Part shown: positions 12,971 to 17,779 of the stretch, piece after piece
Position numbering within the stretch: position 1 is the stretch's first letter
How the letters are laid out: each line of letters begins with the position of its first letter
Source: an uncultured Barnesiella sp.
GTDB taxonomy: Bacteria; Bacteroidota; Bacteroidia; Bacteroidales; Barnesiellaceae_A
Direction: 5' to 3'
Assembly (NCBI GenBank): GCA_904502265.1
Contig: CAJGDT010000013.1
Location: forward strand, 1 to 17,779
Length of the DNA: 17,779 nt
Translations under genes and position numbers: made by a program
The notes under the pieces: model-generated
The model's database searches: none
What the model saw: the letters and a program-made list of their open reading frames with translations, nothing else
What the model was told of the DNA's origin: nothing

Positions 12971-15403
12971 ATGCCCAGTTACATGAAAAAACATCTTATC
13001 ACATACCTCATACTCCTTATATACTACCCCTTGACACTCTTTGCAAGGCCTATAAGTGAATATGAAGCAAAAGAGAAAGCGTTTTCTTTTTTAACAAGCA
13101 ATCACACTGATTCTCGAAAAGCTCCGGCTACAACACAATACACGCTCACATCAGCACACGTTTCGCTCGATAGCGAAGGCAATAACTTACTATACATATT
13201 CAATAGAAGTGATAAAGGTTTTGTTATTGTTGCCGGCGACGACAGAGCTGAGCATGCAATATTAGGCTATAGCGATGAAGGCTACTTTGACTACAACAAT
13301 ATTCCACCTAATATGCGTAGTTTCTTATCGGCCTATGAGGAAGAACTACAAACAGCACATTATACTACACAATCTAATACAATAGAGACTTATCATACAA
13401 TATTCGATAAAAATGTATCACCACTGATAGAAGCACGCTGGGGTCAAGACGAGCCCTATAATGCACTTTGTCCATCATATAAGAACAATCGTGCTCCTAC
13501 GGGATGTGTTGCTACTGCTATGGCTCAAATTATGTATCACCACAAGTGGCCAAGCCAAGGTAGTGGCAAGATTGAGATATACGATGGATCTCGCAGTGAG
13601 GTTATAGATTTTGCCAATACAACCTATGAATGGGATATTATGACACCTATTTATAGTTCGCTCAGCACCGAGGCCGAATGTAATGCTATCGCAACACTAA
13701 TGTATCATGTAGGACGTTCGGTAAATATGATGTACGGAGATGCAAGTGGTGCAGTAACCGCAGAGTCTGCTAAAGCATTGGCTACATATTGGAAGTATGA
13801 CAAATCCATTATACACCGCGATCGCAGATATTACAGAATGGACGAATGGGAGCGCATGATAATGGATGAGATTGACAATAATCGTCCCATATTGTATCAT
13901 GGGCAGTCGCCCGAAGGTGGTCATGCCTTTGTGCTTGATGGCTATAACAGCGATGGCTATGTGCATATCAATTGGGGCTGGAACGGCATGAGCGACGGCT
14001 ACTTTATGCTACACGCACTATCACCTGAGAAGCAAGGAACCGGTGGATTTACAGGTGGTTACAACACCGGTCAAGGAGCAGTATTCGGCATACAGCCCAA
14101 TCATGGTTATAAAAGCACTATAGAGATTACCGCCCAAAGTTTTACTATACCTAATACCATAAGTTATAAAACCGGTGAAATAATATCGACTGTTGTTTCG
14201 GGCATTGGCAATACGGGATGGAACAACGTGTCATGCAATATGGGTTACATGTTGTACGACAGCAATAACAACCACATAGCTTCTATTAATAGTTGTATGA
14301 TTTCTATTAGTGCCGAAAGCACATTGGGTAATCGCAATATTATGCTTACTTTGCCCGATACACTATCTAATGGTATATATGACATATATCTTGCACATAC
14401 CGATGCAGACGGTAAGTGGAAACATGTAGCTATGAGCATGAATACCCAACCCTACCAGACCATAGAAGTAACAGATGGTAAGGTCGTTGTTAAAACGGCA
14501 AACGAAGGTCGTTTATGGGCTACAAATATAGTGTGTAACGACGAGCTTATTTACTCTAACATATATACCACTTTTGCCGTAACGATGAGTAATACCACTC
14601 CCTATGAGTATCAAGGTGCATTATATGTATCATTATTTGAACGCACAGGTAAATTTGAGCAACGCCGTAGCGATCCTGTAGCAATATCAGTACCATCCGG
14701 CAAGAAAGTTGTGGTGGATATACCTATGCGTATCGAAGTTAGCAAAGGTAATTACTGTTTATATATTACTAATGAGAAAAAAGAGAAACTAAGCGATTCG
14801 ATACAGGTTTCGATACTCGAAGAGCCTGAAGCTCCTGATTTAGAGGTAAGTAATTTTACACTCAATAGCACAGCTCAAGATTATCTGCAAGTTTCATACA
14901 CTGTTACCAACAATGGCCATGATTATACAGGAGTACTGCGTTCTTGGCTACAATTTATCAACTTGCAATATACCTCGTCTTATACCAATAGCGATGTCCT
15001 TACAATAAAAAACGGTGAGTCAATAGATATTACCCAAACCTGGAGCTACGACGATGGCGTAATAGGAGAAGAATATATTTGCACACTGTGGTGCCAAGAC
15101 TTACGCAAAGGAGGCATGAAACAACTCACCAAGGACAATATCAGATTTACAATGACCGAGCCGACCGATTTAAATGCAACACAATGTAAATCTATTTCGG
15201 TTTACCCGAACCCTGCAACCGACTACATAATGGTAAATAGTAGCGAAAATATTGAGAGTATAAATGTAATTAATACTCAAGGAAACATCGTAATAAATAC
15301 CACAAACACAACAATAGACGTAACTGCCCTACCGGCCGGTATATATTATGTTATCTGTAATACCCATAACACAACTATAGCAAATAAAATATTAATCAAA
15401 TAA
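12971..15403 (+). CDS. C10 family (streptopain/PrtT-like) cysteine protease with T9SS tail
   Basis: The 810-residue protein could also start at the Met at 12983 (MKKHLITYLILLIYYPL), which gives a more usual signal peptide; numbering here is from 12971. After the signal comes a streptopain-type propeptide (about 27-145: ISEYEAKEKAFSFL, LLYIFNRSDKGFVIVAGDD, ILGYSDEGYFD). The catalytic domain (about 150-380) has nucleophile Cys179 in PTGCVATAMAQIMYHHKWP, His318 in GGHAFVLDGYN and the WGWNG loop (335-339). Two or three β-sandwich regions follow (about 385-735), the last CARDB-like (PDLEVSNFTLNSTAQDYLQV). Residues 741-810 form a T9SS type A sorting domain (SVYPNPATDYI, ALPAGIYYV). It should be exported, activated by propeptide loss and held at the surface or released. 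Relatives include PrtT of Porphyromonas gingivalis and streptococcal SpeB. It leads a tight operon with three lipoproteins. Confidence 0.93.
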   Translation: MPSYMKKHLITYLILLIYYPLTLFARPISEYEAKEKAFSFLTSNHTDSRKAPATTQYTLTSAHVSLDSEGNNLLYIFNRSDKGFVIVAGDDRAEHAILGYSDEGYFDYNNIPPNMRSFLSAYEEELQTAHYTTQSNTIETYHTIFDKNVSPLIEARWGQDEPYNALCPSYKNNRAPTGCVATAMAQIMYHHKWPSQGSGKIEIYDGSRSEVIDFANTTYEWDIMTPIYSSLSTEAECNAIATLMYHVGRSVNMMYGDASGAVTAESAKALATYWKYDKSIIHRDRRYYRMDEWERMIMDEIDNNRPILYHGQSPEGGHAFVLDGYNSDGYVHINWGWNGMSDGYFMLHALSPEKQGTGGFTGGYNTGQGAVFGIQPNHGYKSTIEITAQSFTIPNTISYKTGEIISTVVSGIGNTGWNNVSCNMGYMLYDSNNNHIASINSCMISISAESTLGNRNIMLTLPDTLSNGIYDIYLAHTDADGKWKHVAMSMNTQPYQTIEVTDGKVVVKTANEGRLWATNIVCNDELIYSNIYTTFAVTMSNTTPYEYQGALYVSLFERTGKFEQRRSDPVAISVPSGKKVVVDIPMRIEVSKGNYCLYITNEKKEKLSDSIQVSILEEPEAPDLEVSNFTLNSTAQDYLQVSYTVTNNGHDYTGVLRSWLQFINLQYTSSYTNSDVLTIKNGESIDITQTWSYDDGVIGEEYICTLWCQDLRKGGMKQLTKDNIRFTMTEPTDLNATQCKSISVYPNPATDYIMVNSSENIESINVINTQGNIVINTTNTTIDVTALPAGIYYVICNTHNTTIANKILIK

Positions 15404-15415
15404 AAACATAAAATT

Positions 15416-15958
15416 ATGAAGAAGAACATCATGATGATCGTTGCTATTGCAACACTTGCAGCAATGACAGCTTGCCAATCAAGCAAAGAGACAAACAAAA
15501 CAGAAAATGTTGAAACAACAGTAGCCCAAACAATGGAAACACCCCTCGCTATGGCAATGCCTCGCATTGTTATCTACAAGACAACTGCCGACTTTAGTAA
15601 TTTTGTTCCCTTTGCAATGGATGAAACAAAAACACAAATTGTCAGCTTCCCCGACCCCAGCGACATCAAAGAGAATAAGCGTCCTACTCAACTCGACAAT
15701 GGCTATTTGCTCGACAATTTTGGTATTGGCAAGAATGTAGTTTACACAGACTATACTTATGAGCAATATGCAGCACTTGAGTCAGTTCCCGATTTGGAAA
15801 CACTCATGCAACACATTGCTGAGCGCAATCCACTCGTTGAGTATTATGTAAGTGGTGCTGAATATCCTCGCACTGGCGAAGCACGCTCAATCGAAGGTCT
15901 TAACAAAGTTATTGCCGATGGCATGAATGGCTTTGACAAAATTGAACTCTCAAAATAA
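15416..15958 (+). CDS. Conserved Bacteroidales lipoprotein of unknown function
   Basis: The gene encodes 180 residues. A lipoprotein signal peptide ends in the lipobox LAAMTAC with Cys20. A Ser/Thr/Glu-rich linker (about 21-45) follows, then a compact domain beginning MPRIVIYKTTADFSNFVPFAM and including YLLDNFGIGKNVVYTDYTYEQY. I recall similar hypothetical proteins with PRIVIYKTTADYSN and GYLLDN motifs in many Bacteroidetes, not tied to proteases, but know of no assigned function. It starts 12 bases after the C10 protease stop and ends six bases before the next gene, so it is cotranscribed. A periplasm-facing or surface lipoprotein is expected. Confidence 0.85.
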   Translation: MKKNIMMIVAIATLAAMTACQSSKETNKTENVETTVAQTMETPLAMAMPRIVIYKTTADFSNFVPFAMDETKTQIVSFPDPSDIKENKRPTQLDNGYLLDNFGIGKNVVYTDYTYEQYAALESVPDLETLMQHIAERNPLVEYYVSGAEYPRTGEARSIEGLNKVIADGMNGFDKIELSK

Positions 15959-15964
15959 AGAATA

Positions 15965-17302
15965 ATGAAGAAGATATTATTAGCACTAACAATCCTCTGT
16001 ATGCTTATCGTGTCATGTGATATTGCAACAAATATCAAAGACTACGACAAGAGCAAGCTCAATATCACTCTCTATGCTGATGACACCGAGGTTGAAGGTG
16101 GCTTCACATTTACAGCAACCGAAGCCTGGAGCACTTATATCGAGTATAAGAGTGATGATGAAGGTTGGATTACTATAGACCCCACCGCCGGTAATGCCGG
16201 TGAGGTAGCTATAAACATTGCACTGAATGAGAATCTCTCGGGTAAAACTCGCACCGCAATTCTTCACCTTTTGTGTGGCGAGAGCAATCTCAATATTACC
16301 GTTACACAAAAGAGTACAAACAATCCTGGAGATGACGATAATGGCAGTGAAGAACCTGCGTTGAAAGAAAAGCACTATGGTATCTATAAGATTATTCAGA
16401 CCATAAATGATAGTGGCAAAACTGAAGTGTATACCTACACCTTCGATCGTGAAGAGAATAGACACTTGTCACCTATCACCAAGGTGCGAATAGATGGATT
16501 GCCTCGAGAAGATGGCGCCGCAACAGTGTATGACAGCTACATCGAGTATCAACTCACATACGGCAATTCCGATATCAATATTGATATATATGCCAACGAA
16601 TATCTTTATCAGACTATCCATGCCACAACTGAAGGAAGGTACATTGATCAAATCAGCTACTCGGAAACTATAGAGATGATACCTTCAGTTGGTAGTGATG
16701 AGGATATATTAAAAGGTATACAGACACATACTTACTACTTCAATCGTCACGATCACAACGACCAACTCTATCGTACCGACTATGTGTGCGAAATAACATT
16801 TGACGGACATGAAAAGTATAATACGCGAGAGGAAGTTGCTTACAATTTTGAATGGGAAAGTGTTGATAAGAATAATATGAGTGGTAAAGACTTCTTTAAT
16901 CACGCATTCAACAACACTCAACTCTCATGGTGTTATGAAGATCGCGCCGAAAACATTGAGTATATGAGCTACTATCCCGACTTGAGTGTAAGTAATATAT
17001 TGGGTAAATCAAATCCTATCGAAGATAGAGGCTGCTTTATTGATATCAATTACCTTATTAAAACATTCTGGTTCGAAGGTGCATTTAAAGCACACGGCGA
17101 GGATATAATATATGGTCTTTTAGGCCTTGTAGGTCCGCCCAGTTTTAACTTAATAAGCGACATGTCATATCAATATGAGGAGTGGCAAGGTGGTACATCG
17201 CACGTTGAGTACACACTCAACGACGATGGTCTCGTACAATCGTTTACTATGGGTAATGAGAATTCTTCGGCTCACGTTCAAATAGAATACAAAAAATTTT
17301 AA
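15965..17302 (+). CDS. BACON-domain lipoprotein
   Basis: The 445-residue protein has lipobox LIVSC with Cys18. Residues about 33-118 form a BACON domain: FTATEAWSTYIEY, WITIDPTAGNAGEVAINIALNENLSGKTRTAIL, LNITVTQKS. A polar linker (NNPGDDDNGSEEP) leads to a β-rich region of about 310 residues with YTYTFDREENRHLSPITKVRIDG and a C-terminal WQGGTSHVEYTLNDDGLVQSF, reminiscent of DUF4595-type proteins that carry Y-x-Y-D/N-x-x-G-strand repeats. BACON domains are Ig-like modules thought to bind carbohydrate, mucin or protein at the Bacteroidetes surface. The role of the large C-terminal part is unknown. It is the third gene of the C10 operon, with 6- and 12-base gaps on its sides. Confidence 0.85.
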   Translation: MKKILLALTILCMLIVSCDIATNIKDYDKSKLNITLYADDTEVEGGFTFTATEAWSTYIEYKSDDEGWITIDPTAGNAGEVAINIALNENLSGKTRTAILHLLCGESNLNITVTQKSTNNPGDDDNGSEEPALKEKHYGIYKIIQTINDSGKTEVYTYTFDREENRHLSPITKVRIDGLPREDGAATVYDSYIEYQLTYGNSDINIDIYANEYLYQTIHATTEGRYIDQISYSETIEMIPSVGSDEDILKGIQTHTYYFNRHDHNDQLYRTDYVCEITFDGHEKYNTREEVAYNFEWESVDKNNMSGKDFFNHAFNNTQLSWCYEDRAENIEYMSYYPDLSVSNILGKSNPIEDRGCFIDINYLIKTFWFEGAFKAHGEDIIYGLLGLVGPPSFNLISDMSYQYEEWQGGTSHVEYTLNDDGLVQSFTMGNENSSAHVQIEYKKF

Positions 17303-17314
17303 GAAAGAAAAATT

Positions 17315-17692
17315 ATGAAAACACTAAAACAATTTGCACTTATGATTTGCGCAATTGTATGCGCAATGGGATTTTCATCATGTGAAAATAACACTACTGA
17401 AGATTTTTACACAATACAAGTAGGTGAAATGAGTGAAGAATACAGCGATAATGTTCTCTTACAAACAACTGTTACAGTTTCTTTGGCTGAATATGTCGCT
17501 ACATCAGAGCAAATAACTCGCACAGAAAAAGATGCCAAAACATGGCTTGACGGTGCTTGCAAACAAATTGTCAACTCATGGTCTAAGGTTAGTTCTGTAG
17601 TAACTGTTAAAGACAACACATGGGTGATGATTGACCTTGTAAATAGCAAGAACAAAGTCGTTAAATCGAATAAAGTAAAGTTTGAAGATTAA
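17315..17692 (+). CDS. Small lipoprotein of unknown function
   Basis: The gene encodes 125 residues with a lipoprotein signal ending GFSSC (Cys23). The mature part of about 100 residues looks α/β: a strand run (YTIQVGEMS, LLQTTVTVSLAEYV), a likely helix (TEKDAKTWLDGACKQIVNSW), then two strands (SVVTVKDNTWVMIDLV, KVVKSNKVKFE). I do not recognise a family. It is the last gene of the C10 operon, 12 bases after the BACON gene. A size near 100 residues and the place behind a C10 protease raise the possibility of an inhibitor, but it does not resemble the streptopain propeptide, so this is only a hypothesis. Confidence 0.8.
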   Translation: MKTLKQFALMICAIVCAMGFSSCENNTTEDFYTIQVGEMSEEYSDNVLLQTTVTVSLAEYVATSEQITRTEKDAKTWLDGACKQIVNSWSKVSSVVTVKDNTWVMIDLVNSKNKVVKSNKVKFED

Positions 17693-17708
17693 GACTAAGG
17701 CGATGCAC

Positions 17709-17755
17709 TCCTGTAGTAGTGGTGTTGGTTACTGACCACTACCCTACTTACAGGA
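17709..17755 (+). terminator. Imperfect hairpin after the C10 operon
   Basis: TCCTGTA-GTAGTGGT (17709-17723) pairs with ACCACTAC (17735-17742) and TACAGGA (17749-17755), leaving a six-base bulge on the 3' arm. It is stable but not followed by a T-tract in view, so it may be a terminator of poor quality or part of an element that continues past the right edge. Confidence 0.45.
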
Positions 17756-17779
17756 ATAGCCATTAGCAACAAACAACAA

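Noticed and set aside
1..17779. Mobile element, phage or horizontally acquired island
   Set aside because: No transposase, integrase, direct repeats at a tRNA, or sharp codon shift was seen; housekeeping genes are interspersed throughout.

Overview
The window comes from a chromosome of the order Bacteroidales that carries a type IX secretion system (T9SS). Four things point there. Promoters fit the Bacteroidetes form (TTG, 19-21 bases, TAnnTTTG) and strong Shine-Dalgarno sites are absent. The gene families are typical: BspA-like leucine-rich repeats, BACON lipoprotein, C10 protease, and the rplY-pth-S4 cluster. Three proteins end in T9SS type A sorting domains. One gene encodes a homologue of the T9SS translocon Plug protein (DUF5103 family). 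Genus cannot be settled from this stretch.

Layout. 1-565: the 3' end of rarA, closed by a perfect 24-bp inverted repeat. 755-1672 (-): a secreted BspA-type LRR protein. 1779-2981 (-): a secreted C1 (bleomycin hydrolase/PepC-like) cysteine peptidase. It is divergent from 3114-4382 (+), the T9SS Plug homologue, and the two core promoters overlap. A 19-bp bidirectional terminator follows. 4452-6136 (-): a housekeeping operon read rplY, pth, then an Hsp15-like S4 RNA-binding protein. 6376-10273 (-): two paralogous Omp28-like secreted proteins with T9SS tails. One keeps a CxxC pair in a thioredoxin-like segment; the other has lost it. A 410-base AT-rich gap separates them from galE (10684-11718, +) and an RluA-family pseudouridine synthase (11813-12490, +).

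A stand-alone small RNA gene occupies about 12640-12889. It has an exact Bacteroidetes promoter, a rod-like fold closed by a 10-bp stem, and a strong intrinsic terminator. 6S RNA is the best candidate. Last comes a tight four-gene operon (12971-17692, +): a C10 (streptopain/PrtT-like) protease with T9SS tail, then three lipoproteins, the second with a BACON domain.

Taken together, a housekeeping backbone (rarA, rplY, pth, galE, RluA-type synthase, small RNA) is interleaved with exported-protein genes: at least three T9SS cargos, one T9SS component, two other Sec-exported proteins and three lipoproteins. No mobile element, tRNA, rRNA or CRISPR array was seen. The least explained items are the small RNA, the CxxC-less Omp28-like paralogue and the three lipoproteins behind the C10 protease.
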